DNA of 33,064 bases from an archaeon (GCA_023265925.1 JAHFSD010000013.1:1-33064), one strand, 5' to 3'. Counted from the stretch's first letter, positions 6,935-14,696 are shown. Made by a program: numbers and translations. Notes: generated by a model from the letters alone, not told the origin.

Positions 6935-9529
6935 TTATCGAACAGCAGTTCCTTTTGATATCCTGAATATATTTGTTGATGATTGCTTGAACGTTCCAAT
7001 TCCTAATAGTGAGTTAGCACATTCGAATTCCACTGCCACAGAACCACAGCGCGAATCTTCCTTTGGCGTTTCTGTGGGTGTTTGTGCTTCTTCAGTGTCC
7101 ACAGTAGAGCCACGCTGGCAGAATCCCGCACTTTCTCCGGAAGCTGCTGCCCCCTCACCACCTGTAAACATCTCACAATCAATCATGCCAAACAGGTCTA
7201 ACAATGCCTCGCCACAGGGAATGCCTTCGTAATCCTGTGATTCTCCGCGTGTATCGCCACCTAAACCATAACCTGGCCCCTTCGCACCGGGAGCCACGCC
7301 CCCGATATCAACCGGCTGGCCGGTTTCACCTAATTCTAACGGTGGTTTCTTTCCTGCATCCTCACAGATTGCCCATTTACACCAGTCTGCCCTAGAAATT
7401 TCTGACAAGGGATTTGGACCTGTTCCGCGAATGCAATTGTCAAGGGCACCATTAAAAGCTGCGGAACATACACTGTTATCTACACTAAAACTTGCACCAC
7501 CATCGTTAACATAATCAGCAGCACACTCTGTCCCCGATATAGAAATATCATCAGTAGAATCTCCGGCGGTACCCCCATTCTTTTTATTTGTATCCCATAC
7601 TTCTGCGTGCGTGTCGTGTCCTCTTACTTCTGTTTCACTTGCTCCTCCAAAAGCATTGCTGAGGGCATGGTCTATTTCATGCCGTACAACTCCTTTCGTC
7701 GTCATCTTAGTTCCACAGGCTTGTGCTCCACTAGGTGAACCATAAACGTTGGGAGCAGCCCAATCAGGGTTAGCTTGAGCTGTACTCTGTGCGATATAAA
7801 TTTCCTGCCCATAAGTACAGGCTGTTTTACCGTTGCATTTTTCAATAATGCCTTTATCTGAAAGTACGTTAATATTAAATAGTTTAGAAGCATCTTTCTT
7901 AAAATTTTCTTTTTGCTCCTTTGTAGCCGTATCCCAATCGCTTATTCCGAACATCTTTTTCAACTGTTCGCCACACCCTTTCGTTTTACCACACTCTTCT
8001 AATGCCGCCTCCTTCAGTTGGTCTAGCTTCTTAGACTGTTCAACTCCATCATAACCGCCGTTTGTATCCTTTCCTTCTTCTTTTACGCCCCCACCTTCTC
8101 CACATCCTGATTTTGGGCCAGTGATGCCGTGTTGCGTCAACCTCTGATTAAAAACAATGACTGGCTCGGGCTGAATTCTTCCGTAGTTCTGAAACCTGTT
8201 GGCACAGGCAAGATGTTCTCCGGGAACTTTTCCCTTATTTTCGCTTTCCGTTCCACCTTGCGTCAATCCATTTTCAGGCTCTACGTCGCTTCCTCCTGCA
8301 GATCCTCCCGACGGCTGTACTTCACCAGAAACCTGCTGTACAGCGAATCCTACACTAGTACAGGACAGCTTCATTGCATTTCCGACGCTTTCCCAGCCTT
8401 GACCGCTGCTTCCTTCCGCACAGGGAAGTAATGGGCGAACCAGAGCGGAAAGACGATCTTCCCCGATGGTAGCAGAAAGAATTCCGCCAGGAAGGCCAGA
8501 ACCGGGAGTGACCCGTCCTCCTCCGGAAGCCCCACTGATTGTCCCATTGGCTGCCGGGCGTATTGATGATGAGCCTGTTCCGGCAGTGGGAATCGTGCAT
8601 TTCCCCGCAATATTATCGACAATCTCTTTTCCTGATATTCCCAACGGGCTCACATACATCATCTGGACATCCTCCTGAATAATAACATTGTCCTTTAATT
8701 TTGCTTCCAGTAATCCCCCCGGGCTGCGGAAAGCAACTCCTTTTGCACAGACAAACCCGCTGGAAGCCCATTCGGTTAAGGTACAGCCCACTCCATAATT
8801 CACCGGGTCGAGAGCGAACTTCCAAAAGAGATCATGTGCTGCCCAGCAGAAAGGATTTTGTTTCCCTTTCTCACAGACTATGCCATAAAGATCAAACTTA
8901 CCTGAATAAACATTCCAAGTAATGAATGGGAAGCTTACTTTGGGATAATAGAAGTTGCACCGTTGTCCAACATCTTTTGCTTCTTTGAATTCATGGTATA
9001 TGGACGATTTGCCGGTGGGCAGAGTTAAGTCCATGACCAGAAGGGAGGGCTGAACCAGAGCATTAAAATTATTGCAGGCAGTAAATTCCTCTTCTGTCGC
9101 TGTTGTCCTTCGAACGAGAGCGGCTAGTTGGTGGAGAGCATTTCCCAAGGGATCATCTATCTGGAGAATAGTTTCCGTATCCATACAGGATAGCTTATCC
9201 TGGAAAACTCCTAATCTGGTTATCCATTGAGTATTGTTGCCTTGAAGAAAAAGAGTTCTCAGCACATTGATTTCTGAGTCAAGATTCAATTTACACCCCT
9301 CAAGACCTTTCCAAGCAGCAACTTGAGTACTATGCTCACGGGGGGGAAGAGAAGAATAAACCTGCTCGATCTGGAGCCGCAGTTTCTTTTCAGCTTGTTT
9401 CTCAGAGACAGATAAGTATAATATTAGCACCACAATAATAACAACGAAAAGAATTATTGCAACAATCGCTGTCTTTGTTTGGTTCTGAAAAATAGGCTGT
9501 ACAGAAGTTCTCTTCTGGCGATATACCAT
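6935..9529 (-). CDS. membrane-anchored extracellular protein with an HExxH zincin motif
   Basis: 864 aa. An N-terminal hydrophobic helix (about residues 20-40) follows a short basic head, so the protein is anchored with the bulk outside. Residues 45-400 form a Cys-containing region of unknown family (Cys-rich around 219-261). Residues 310-500 are Gly/Ser/Glu-rich linker. A charged helical stretch (500-560) leads to a domain with VVRHEIDHAL at 614-623, a HExxH zinc-metallopeptidase motif (H617, E618, H621), followed by candidate third ligands in GHDTHAEVW (637-645). The C-terminal 200 residues are Cys- and Gly-rich. A TATA-like TTTAAATAA at about 9569-9577 and a GAGG just before the ATG suggest a short leader. 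It is divergent from the helical-repeat gene at 9650 and runs into gpmI. Substrate unknown; a surface protease acting on host or self proteins is plausible. Confidence 0.65.
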   Translation of the reverse strand: MVYRQKRTSVQPIFQNQTKTAIVAIILFVVIIVVLILYLSVSEKQAEKKLRLQIEQVYSSLPPREHSTQVAAWKGLEGCKLNLDSEINVLRTLFLQGNNTQWITRLGVFQDKLSCMDTETILQIDDPLGNALHQLAALVRRTTATEEEFTACNNFNALVQPSLLVMDLTLPTGKSSIYHEFKEAKDVGQRCNFYYPKVSFPFITWNVYSGKFDLYGIVCEKGKQNPFCWAAHDLFWKFALDPVNYGVGCTLTEWASSGFVCAKGVAFRSPGGLLEAKLKDNVIIQEDVQMMYVSPLGISGKEIVDNIAGKCTIPTAGTGSSSIRPAANGTISGASGGGRVTPGSGLPGGILSATIGEDRLSALVRPLLPCAEGSSGQGWESVGNAMKLSCTSVGFAVQQVSGEVQPSGGSAGGSDVEPENGLTQGGTESENKGKVPGEHLACANRFQNYGRIQPEPVIVFNQRLTQHGITGPKSGCGEGGGVKEEGKDTNGGYDGVEQSKKLDQLKEAALEECGKTKGCGEQLKKMFGISDWDTATKEQKENFKKDASKLFNINVLSDKGIIEKCNGKTACTYGQEIYIAQSTAQANPDWAAPNVYGSPSGAQACGTKMTTKGVVRHEIDHALSNAFGGASETEVRGHDTHAEVWDTNKKNGGTAGDSTDDISISGTECAADYVNDGGASFSVDNSVCSAAFNGALDNCIRGTGPNPLSEISRADWCKWAICEDAGKKPPLELGETGQPVDIGGVAPGAKGPGYGLGGDTRGESQDYEGIPCGEALLDLFGMIDCEMFTGGEGAAASGESAGFCQRGSTVDTEEAQTPTETPKEDSRCGSVAVEFECANSLLGIGTFKQSSTNIFRISKGTAVR

Positions 9530-9649
9530 TGTTTTGCCTCTTTTTTATGGAGATAATAAACTGAGTTATTTAAATGAATCGGTTTTTTGATTCGTAAAAT
9601 AAATGTTTTAAAAATTCTTGCAAAAAGTATTTAAAGATTCTTACCTTAA

Positions 9650-10678
9650 ATGCCCCTGATTATGAAAAACAAAGTATCTACTAAAACATTTCTGTTAGCT
9701 GGATTACTGGCAGTGCTCGGGCTGCGAGCCTGGTACCCCTGGCCAACAGGCAACCCACCTCAGCCTCCCAAGATCAGCATAATGAAAGATGGAAAAGGAA
9801 ACTATCGCTACCATGATACAATTAAGCCCCCTTTCATTGAATGCAAACAATACACACACTCCGCTGGTAACGAAGATGAATATATTAAATATGTCCATTC
9901 GCTGAAAGTGGTTCCACCCAACTTTTATGGAGATCCTGTTCTTGATGGATTAAAGCATGATTGCAATAGAACAGAAATACGGCGAATCCACGACCAGATA
10001 GAAGAACACGTTTCAGAATTAAAGAAAGAATTAAAAAAAGAATCTAATTCTGCTCTGATGCATGCCGAATGGAATTACGTTGGTGATCTCATTACTCTTG
10101 ATAAGAAATTGGCAAATTGTAGCTATCGGAATGATGAACGACGGTACAAACAACTCTGGGAAGAGATCGCCGGGCATCATCTTAGCCTCAACAGGTTTTC
10201 AGCAGCGGCAGAAGCGTACTGCGCTGCTGGTGACACGCAAAAGGCAAAAGAATATTTTTTAAGAGATATTCAGCGAAGTAATGATAGTATTGGTTTTTCT
10301 GCAGAAAAATTAATTGAGATAACCCCAACTAAAGAGCTGTCCGAACTCGTTACAACTTATTTGCAATGGGGTGATCTTCTCAACGCTGGAAAAGTTGAAT
10401 GGGTGCGAGGAAATGATAGAAGAGCAAGGGAGCTTATTATCTGGTCGCCGACGTATCAAATCATTGTCAGTAATATCCAATCTCTCATACAAAAAGGAGA
10501 TTATTGGCAAGCTGTCCGAAAAGCATGGGGGGGTGCACGAGTGCCTTTCTATCGGGACATTCTTAAAGAGTTGTGCGTAAACAACCCTGCCTGTATAGAT
10601 GAACTGAATAACTTCTACATCTCAGAAGACTTTCAAGAGGCAGTACAGCGGCGGAATCTAGCGCGGGTAATGCCCTAA
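9650..10678 (+). CDS. membrane-anchored or secreted protein with TPR-like helices
   Basis: Unknown family, 342 aa. The N-terminus (residues 5-28, KNKVSTKTFLLAGLLAVLG) is a signal anchor or signal peptide. The rest is mostly helical and charged; residues about 170-215 (NRFSAAAEAYCAAGDTQKAKEYF) read like a tetratricopeptide unit, with further weak helical pairs after it. A second in-frame ATG at 9662 is also possible. The TATA-like box AGTATTTAAAG near 9627-9637 lies 18 nt from the first ATG and 30 nt from the second, which slightly favours 9662. It is transcribed away from the zincin gene across a 120-bp shared promoter region and ends 55 bp before the gpmI 5' remnant. Confidence 0.6.
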   Translation: MPLIMKNKVSTKTFLLAGLLAVLGLRAWYPWPTGNPPQPPKISIMKDGKGNYRYHDTIKPPFIECKQYTHSAGNEDEYIKYVHSLKVVPPNFYGDPVLDGLKHDCNRTEIRRIHDQIEEHVSELKKELKKESNSALMHAEWNYVGDLITLDKKLANCSYRNDERRYKQLWEEIAGHHLSLNRFSAAAEAYCAAGDTQKAKEYFLRDIQRSNDSIGFSAEKLIEITPTKELSELVTTYLQWGDLLNAGKVEWVRGNDRRARELIIWSPTYQIIVSNIQSLIQKGDYWQAVRKAWGGARVPFYRDILKELCVNNPACIDELNNFYISEDFQEAVQRRNLARVMP

Positions 10679-10732
10679 TCAGAAAAAGGCGGGAAAAATT
10701 GTAAATTGCCTGGATTCTTTAATTCCTGTGGT

Positions 10733-10772
10733 ATCCCCAGCCATCGAGGATGAGCAGCAGGATTTTGGGCAT
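10733..10772 (-). pseudogene. 5' remnant of a second gpmI
   Basis: Minus-strand start codon at 10770-10772 followed by 13 codons (MPKILLLILDGWG), then the similarity stops. The matching segment 10733-10774 is identical over 42 bp to 6882-6923 at the start of the intact gpmI and is in the same orientation. It keeps a promoter-like element 24 nt upstream, so it looks like the front end of the original gene left behind after the locus was split. Confidence 0.85.
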
Positions 10773-10790
10773 GGAAGGTAAGGAATTCTC

Positions 10791-10800
10791 TTTTATACAT
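10791..10800 (-). promoter_or_regulatory. orphan TATA box of the broken gpmI copy
   Basis: On the minus strand ATGTATAAAA is centred about 24 nt upstream of the remnant ATG at 10772, the spacing of a leaderless archaeal promoter. If still active it would transcribe toward the 3' end of the helical-repeat gene, antisense to it. Confidence 0.45.
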
Positions 10801-10863
10801 AAAGTTTTCTAAAAACAGAAATTCTGCGAAAGATTTATAAGGAACAGTGTCTACAATGTAAAC

Positions 10864-11163
10864 ATGGAAGCATTGTCAGTACGAATATCGAAAGATCTGG
10901 AAGCGGGCCTTATCGAAGTTGCCAGGGAAGAAAAACTTGAGCAGCCTTCAGAAGCAGCACGAAAAGTTCTCTCCATTGGATTAGAGCACTGGCGGCAGGA
11001 AAAGGCACTGCAGTTGCTCACCGAAGGAAAAATATCCTTTCTAAAAGCGGCAGAGGTTACCCGGATGAATGTCTGGGATTTTGCACAATTAGTGAAAGAG
11101 AAAAAAGTAGCCTGGGTAACTGACCAAGTGATTCGGGAAGATTTGGAATCGGCAAGCAGATGA
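10864..11163 (+). CDS. UPF0175-family antitoxin
   Basis: 99 aa. The N-terminus LSVRISKDLEAGLIEVAREE resembles a ribbon-helix-helix strand and helix, followed by the UPF0175 pattern with EGKISFLKAAEVTRMNVWDFAQLV (residues 54-77), a helix-turn-helix-like end. Such proteins bind their own promoter and neutralise an adjacent PIN-domain nuclease. The TATA box (TTTATAAG, 10834-10841) is about 27 nt before the ATG, so the message is leaderless. The stop overlaps the PIN gene by 4 bp (ATGA). Confidence 0.8.
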   Translation: MEALSVRISKDLEAGLIEVAREEKLEQPSEAARKVLSIGLEHWRQEKALQLLTEGKISFLKAAEVTRMNVWDFAQLVKEKKVAWVTDQVIREDLESASR

Positions 11164-11669
11164 ACGAGCCCTCCATTTTCGATGCCACACCACTCATCTA
11201 CTTAGGGAAAGCACGAATTCTCGATAAAATACAACTTCTCTCCCGAAGGAATATTATTCCTACTCGCATTTTTGAGGGAGTAGTCAGCAAAGGAAAACAA
11301 CGTGGAGATGCCGATGCTTTCTATGTTGAAGAATTAGTACGGTGTGGCCTCCTGGAAGTGCAGGAAGTGCCAGAGCAACGGCAGGTTCTTAAGGAAAACC
11401 AAAACCTTTCACCTGCCGATATTGATGTATTAAGCCTCGCGCATCAGCTTCGGGGGCGGGCAATTACTGATGACCAGGCAGTGCGGCTGGCAGCAGCGAT
11501 AGAAAACATTCCTGTCGGAGGCACACTTTCTATAGTGCTCGGCTTAGTCAAGAGAGGAGAGATTACCAGGCAGGAATGTCGACAGCTTATCGAGACAATG
11601 ATTGAGCAAGGCTGGTACTGCTCGGTATCGATGTATGCTCGTATCCTTCAGAAATTAGATTTTATATGA
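11160..11669 (+). CDS. PIN-domain ribonuclease toxin (DUF3368-like)
   Basis: 169 aa. Acidic residues of the PIN active site are visible: D8 in IFDATPLIYLG, E39 in RIFEGVV, D87/D89 in SPADIDVLSLA and D104/D105 in AITDDQAVR. PIN toxins of this type are Mg-dependent RNases acting on tRNA, rRNA or mRNA. The C-terminal extension (residues 120-169, containing GGTLSIVLGLVKRGEI) is typical of DUF3368 members. Translationally coupled with the upstream UPF0175 antitoxin. Confidence 0.85.
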   Translation: MNEPSIFDATPLIYLGKARILDKIQLLSRRNIIPTRIFEGVVSKGKQRGDADAFYVEELVRCGLLEVQEVPEQRQVLKENQNLSPADIDVLSLAHQLRGRAITDDQAVRLAAAIENIPVGGTLSIVLGLVKRGEITRQECRQLIETMIEQGWYCSVSMYARILQKLDFI

Positions 11670-11686
11670 AGAGCATAATGCAAAAG

Positions 11687-11776
11687 TATAGCAAATGACG
11701 CAAATATTTATACAAATCGGTCATTTGCTATATTCGGAAGACGCAACTATTTTTGTATAATTATTTGCGTCTTCCG
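11687..11776. repeat. overlapping inverted repeats downstream of the PIN gene
   Basis: Two perfect stems: TATAGCAAATGAC (11687-11699) with its complement (11720-11732), and CGGAAGACGCAA (11735-11746) with its complement (11765-11776). A longer, imperfect pairing links GACGCAAATATTTATACAAA with TTTGTATAATTATTTGCGTC, so the DNA or RNA could switch between folds. It could be a bidirectional terminator or a small foldback element. Its right arm overlaps one of the 17-bp direct repeats flanking the element at 11787. Confidence 0.6.
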
Positions 11777-11786
11777 TTATAGAGGT

Positions 11787-12210
11787 GTGTAGGTTCATAG
11801 GATTTGTCACCCCCTGTTCTTAAATGGTAGATTCGAAAGTAAGGAAAACGCCGCCAGTGCCAAGAGGGGAGCTCGGCTACACGATTGCTTGCACCCCGCC
11901 GTTTTGGGACGGAAAACCAACCATGAATCCATCCTCGTTGCCGCAAATGACACAGCCTGTTTTCCGCCGAGCTCCCGGCACGGGGCGGCGTTTTCCCGTG
12001 ACGCGCCGCCGGCCCGCCAGTCTGCCTCGCCCCTGCTCGATTCCATTATGGCAGCATATCGCTGTATTCATCGAGGGCAGGGGAACTAACGACGGGCGGG
12101 GTCTGACGAATAGCATAGCTCGGCAGACTCGTTAAGGGCGGGGCCGGCGGCGCTACTTTCGAATCTACCACAACTGATTAAGGGGGTGACAAATCCAGTG
12201 AACCATGACA
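11787..12210. mobile_element. 424-bp foldback element, composite member of structured family (E1)
   Basis: Bounded by a 17-bp direct repeat, TCTTCCGTTATAGAGGT, at 11770-11786 and 12211-12227. The ends are imperfect inverted repeats of about 50 bp containing GGATTTGTCACCCCC and the perfect TGGTAGATTCGAAAGTA (11825-11841 and 12154-12170). Inside is a first hairpin (GGAAAACGCCGCC arm at 11843 pairing to 11996) enclosing a core shared with the element at 14494, and a second GC-rich branched hairpin (about 12003-12152). There is no convincing coding sequence. It looks like a non-autonomous transposon or structured RNA gene. The 611-bp gap between the PIN gene and the next gene is filled by this element and the preceding hairpins. 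Confidence 0.75.
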
Positions 12211-12280
12211 TCTTCCGTTATAGAGGTAAGATTCACAACGTTTATAATCAACTCCTCGGCAACTCACCAAGGTGATACTC

Positions 12281-12592
12281 ATGGCATCCAACGAACCTAT
12301 CCGCTTAGGATATAGAGGCGTCCAGATTCTGGAAACAGGTGACAAGGTATTGTACAAAATTGAAGATGATGCCGGCTTTGTTCCGGCAGTGGTAGTCCAA
12401 GAACCTGATCCGGGATCCACAGGAATCTACATAAAGTTATTAGACGATTACAGGGGGAAGGTGACCAAAATCGCTTGCGGAAATGAATTTATTGCCGGCA
12501 CCAGAGAATTATATTGGGACCGGAAAAGCCCCATACCAGCCAGCAAGCTGGAAAAGATTCTTGCCGGGCTGGGAGAGCCGATCGCAAAATAA
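12281..12592 (+). CDS. small protein of unknown function
   Basis: 103 aa from the ATG at 12281. An AAGGTGAT ribosome site (12269-12276) sits five bases before that ATG, which decides against the in-frame GTG at 12272. A TATA-like GTTTATAATC is at about 12239-12248. The sequence is beta-rich with alternating hydrophobic residues (GDKVLYKIEDDAGFVPAVVV) and a Lys-rich helix at the end, somewhat like an SH3- or Tudor-type barrel, but no family is recognised. The right copy of the E1 direct repeat lies just upstream of its promoter, so the element inserted close to its regulatory region. Confidence 0.55.
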   Translation: MASNEPIRLGYRGVQILETGDKVLYKIEDDAGFVPAVVVQEPDPGSTGIYIKLLDDYRGKVTKIACGNEFIAGTRELYWDRKSPIPASKLEKILAGLGEPIAK

Positions 12593-12623
12593 TTTATTTT
12601 TCTACCGGTACCAGACAATCGGT

Positions 12624-13217
12624 TTACAAAGGGGTAAGATTAATTCCGCTGTGACGAATTTCCTGCAGCAGAGGATCTTTTTTCCTCTTGGTGAATTCTT
12701 CTTCATCCATAATAATAGTCTGAATGGTATATTTATGTTCATATTTTTCTTTAATTTTTTCCAGCTTTGCTTTAATCGTAGGCGTATTCCCCCCTTTTTC
12801 CACTACCATAAATAGATCAATATCAGATTTCTCTTTGGCTTTTCCTTTGGCAACCGAACCGAATAACCAGATACCTTTCAGGCCTTCCAGCTGCTTGATG
12901 CCATCGTTCTCGACATTAGCTATGACCGTCAGTTTTTTGGGGTCAATCCCCTGAAAAAACCGTTTTTCATATTCCAGCAGCCCTTTTAATTGTTCTACTA
13001 TTGGGCTCTCTAATTTCAATTTGTATCTCTTGCCACCTTTCTTTTCCACGTATACCAGCCCGTAATATTCCAATTTTTTCAAGGCGAGCAGCATTCCGGC
13101 CCGGCCCGCTCCCACAAATCGCTCTATCTCCAAAAATGAGAAATACCTGTTCGGAGACAGATATAAAAAGCGGATGATCCTTATCAGTACTTTATTTCCA
13201 ACGATGTTGTCAATCAT
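12624..13217 (-). CDS. MNT-type nucleotidyltransferase antitoxin with N-terminal winged helix
   Basis: 197 aa. Residues 1-70 form a winged-helix-like domain (SFLEIERFVGAGRAGMLLAL helix-turn-helix, then a GLVYVEKKGGKRYKL wing). Residues 108-197 are a minimal nucleotidyltransferase with LFGSVAKGKAKEKSDIDLF (G120-S121 and D132/D134). In HEPN/MNT modules the MNT protein AMPylates and inactivates the HEPN RNase. The added DNA-binding domain suggests it also represses the operon. The ATG overlaps the stop of the HEPN gene by 4 bp. Confidence 0.85.
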   Translation of the reverse strand: MIDNIVGNKVLIRIIRFLYLSPNRYFSFLEIERFVGAGRAGMLLALKKLEYYGLVYVEKKGGKRYKLKLESPIVEQLKGLLEYEKRFFQGIDPKKLTVIANVENDGIKQLEGLKGIWLFGSVAKGKAKEKSDIDLFMVVEKGGNTPTIKAKLEKIKEKYEHKYTIQTIIMDEEEFTKRKKDPLLQEIRHSGINLTPL

Positions 13218-13723
13218 ACGTCCAGCTCCTTCATGATCCTGATAAACGGCGCCACAATCGTGTCCATAAATTCCCTTGCTTTCCTGCTCTCCGCTCGCTG
13301 TTCCGCTGTTTGTTTGGAATGGTAATAACTTTGCGCTGCCCTTTCCGACCGGCCCTGCCGCAACAATATTGGTAATAATTCCGGTGTTGGCTTGGAGAAG
13401 ATTTCATACTCTTCCTGTGCTTGTTTCATCAGCTCCAGGGCTCTTTTCCTGGTGACTTCCTTGGCAATCTTCTCCTTCAAAGCCCGGAGTGTTAGGCTAT
13501 GAGTGTCGTCGTGAGGAATTTTAATGCTGAAAACATCCCCCAAATATTTTTTAGCGATATTGTGCATTGAATAATAACCCAAGACAATCGCGTTTCGGGG
13601 ATGCCCTTCTATCAGCAATTCCGCAGAAACCCAATCATCCCGGTAGGCCTGCTCATGCCATCGGACATAAATCTCTTTCTCCGTGATGTCCATGATTTCC
13701 CACGGCTGAGCTGATATTACCAT
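13214..13723 (-). CDS. HEPN-domain toxin
   Basis: 169 aa helical protein with the HEPN pattern: a helix around HPRNAIVLGYYSMHNIAKKYLG (residues 41-62) followed by charged helices. It is the usual upstream partner of an MNT nucleotidyltransferase. The canonical RX4-6H RNase motif is only loosely present as RAAQSYYH near residue 128, so activity is uncertain. A TATA-like ACTTTATAAGT (13748-13758, minus strand) lies about 30 nt from the ATG at 13723. A later Met at 13693 (MDITEKEI) is possible. The TATA box is flanked by an inverted repeat, a likely operator. Confidence 0.7.
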   Translation of the reverse strand: MVISAQPWEIMDITEKEIYVRWHEQAYRDDWVSAELLIEGHPRNAIVLGYYSMHNIAKKYLGDVFSIKIPHDDTHSLTLRALKEKIAKEVTRKRALELMKQAQEEYEIFSKPTPELLPILLRQGRSERAAQSYYHSKQTAEQRAESRKAREFMDTIVAPFIRIMKELDV

Positions 13724-13773
13724 TTTTAGTAAAGAAATATGTTTTCACTTATAAAGTTTACTATTTTTGGTAA
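13717..13773 (-). promoter_or_regulatory. HEPN/MNT promoter with flanking inverted-repeat operator
   Basis: TTACCATTTTTAGTAAA (13717-13733) and TTTACTATTTTTGGTAA (13757-13773) are imperfect inverted repeats with 12 of 17 positions matching. They flank the TATA box, and the left arm covers the predicted transcription start and the start codon. This is the layout expected for autoregulation of a toxin-antitoxin operon, probably by the winged-helix MNT protein. Confidence 0.5.
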
Positions 13774-13806
13774 TAAATAATGGCTTCTTTCAGAATACTG
13801 CCTACA

Positions 13807-14394
13807 TTATTGTAAAGCGGGTCCCGGTACGCCTTCCACCGGCACCAGATAATTGGTAAAGACCAGTGATACTAAAGCTGTGCCAAATTTCTTGACGGGA
13901 ATGAAGCTGTTAGTCATCAATTTGATCTCCCCTAATTGAAATGTATCGGAAAAGCCGTTCCGGTACAATTCCTGTAAGCTCGCTTTCAAGGATGTTCCTG
14001 CTTCTTCCTCCGAATCATTGCCGTTATATTCACAGACTAACCCGCCATATTTCTTTCCGCTGATTTTATCGTACAGCCAGCCGAAGATGATGCCGGCAGT
14101 CGCTCTTTTTCCAGTGGTAGAATGCGCCGTAGCCATAATCGTCTCAGCCACTGAGCCATGAACATACTTCTCCGGCTTGTCCACTTCCGTGGCAATGGCC
14201 GGAAGAATCGAGGAATAGGTCATGATGTTATAGCATTCGATTCCAGCGTCTTTCAGCGCCAGATGATAGCTTCCGGCATGGATAGTAATGTCGCTCTCAC
14301 CCGTTCCCATCGCTATAAAGAAATCTTTGGGAATGCGGTTACCAACAATAATGGGCTGCTGGACACTTTCCTCTTTTAAGACTGTTACTTGCAT
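13807..14394 (-). CDS. pdaD: pyruvoyl-dependent arginine decarboxylase
   Basis: Converts arginine to agmatine, the first step of archaeal polyamine (and agmatidine) synthesis. The proenzyme self-cleaves between two serines to create a pyruvoyl group; here the site is Y60-S61-S62-ILP in NIMTYSSILPAIA. Other family blocks are GTGESDITIHAGSYHLALKDAG (GTGESD from residue 30), HGSVAETIMATA and GKRATAGIIFGWL. At 195 aa it is somewhat longer than the ~165-aa methanogen enzyme, the extra residues being mostly at the C-terminus. A TATA-like TTATAAATATTT (minus strand, about 14452-14462) gives a leader of some 35 nt, and AGGAGA five bases before the ATG supports the start. Confidence 0.93.
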   Translation of the reverse strand: MQVTVLKEESVQQPIIVGNRIPKDFFIAMGTGESDITIHAGSYHLALKDAGIECYNIMTYSSILPAIATEVDKPEKYVHGSVAETIMATAHSTTGKRATAGIIFGWLYDKISGKKYGGLVCEYNGNDSEEEAGTSLKASLQELYRNGFSDTFQLGEIKLMTNSFIPVKKFGTALVSLVFTNYLVPVEGVPGPALQ

Positions 14395-14493
14395 TTCTCC
14401 TAACGAAAACTCGTTGTTACCTCCTTTTTTGGCAATGAAACGACCGGTTGCTTATAAATATTTCGATTGGGAAAAAAATCACCTTTCTAAACG

Positions 14494-14682
14494 GTATAAG
14501 GAAAGCTGGGAAATTGCTGGCTTGGCCAAGAGGGAAGCTCGGCTACACGATTGCTTGCACCCTGTCGTCGTTGGGGACGGAAAACCATCGAAGGATACCA
14601 TCTTGTTGCCACGATCATTCCATCTGGTTTTCCGCCGAGCTTCCGGCCTGCCAGCAATTTCCCAGAGCAGCTTTCCTTATAC
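14494..14682. mobile_element. 189-bp foldback element of the structured family (E2)
   Basis: The ends are nearly perfect inverted repeats (left 14494-14521, right 14650-14682) that differ by a 5-nt insertion (CAGAG as read) in the right arm. TCTAAAC occurs on both sides (14486-14492 and 14683-14689), like a target duplication. The inner stem GGAAGCTCGG (14533-14542) pairs with 14635-14644, and a second stem GGAAAACCA pairs with TGGTTTTCC. The bulge CTACACGATTGCTTGCACCC is identical in the E1 element. The rest of the 332-bp gap between arginine decarboxylase and uL11 holds the two divergent promoters and nothing else visible. Confidence 0.8.
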
Positions 14683-14696
14683 TCTAAACATAAACC

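Noticed and set aside
6922-6999. Longer gpmI start at 6999
   Set aside because: It would add 26 residues unlike the family and overlap the end of the zincin gene. MPKILLLILDGWG at 6921 is the canonical start.
11857-11996. RNase P RNA or SRP RNA gene
   Set aside because: The stem and bulge pattern does not include the conserved blocks of either RNA, and two related copies with terminal repeats point to a repeat family.
11824-12135. Coding frames inside E1
   Set aside because: Open frames on both strands are a by-product of high GC and palindromes. No ribosome site, promoter spacing or protein features were found.
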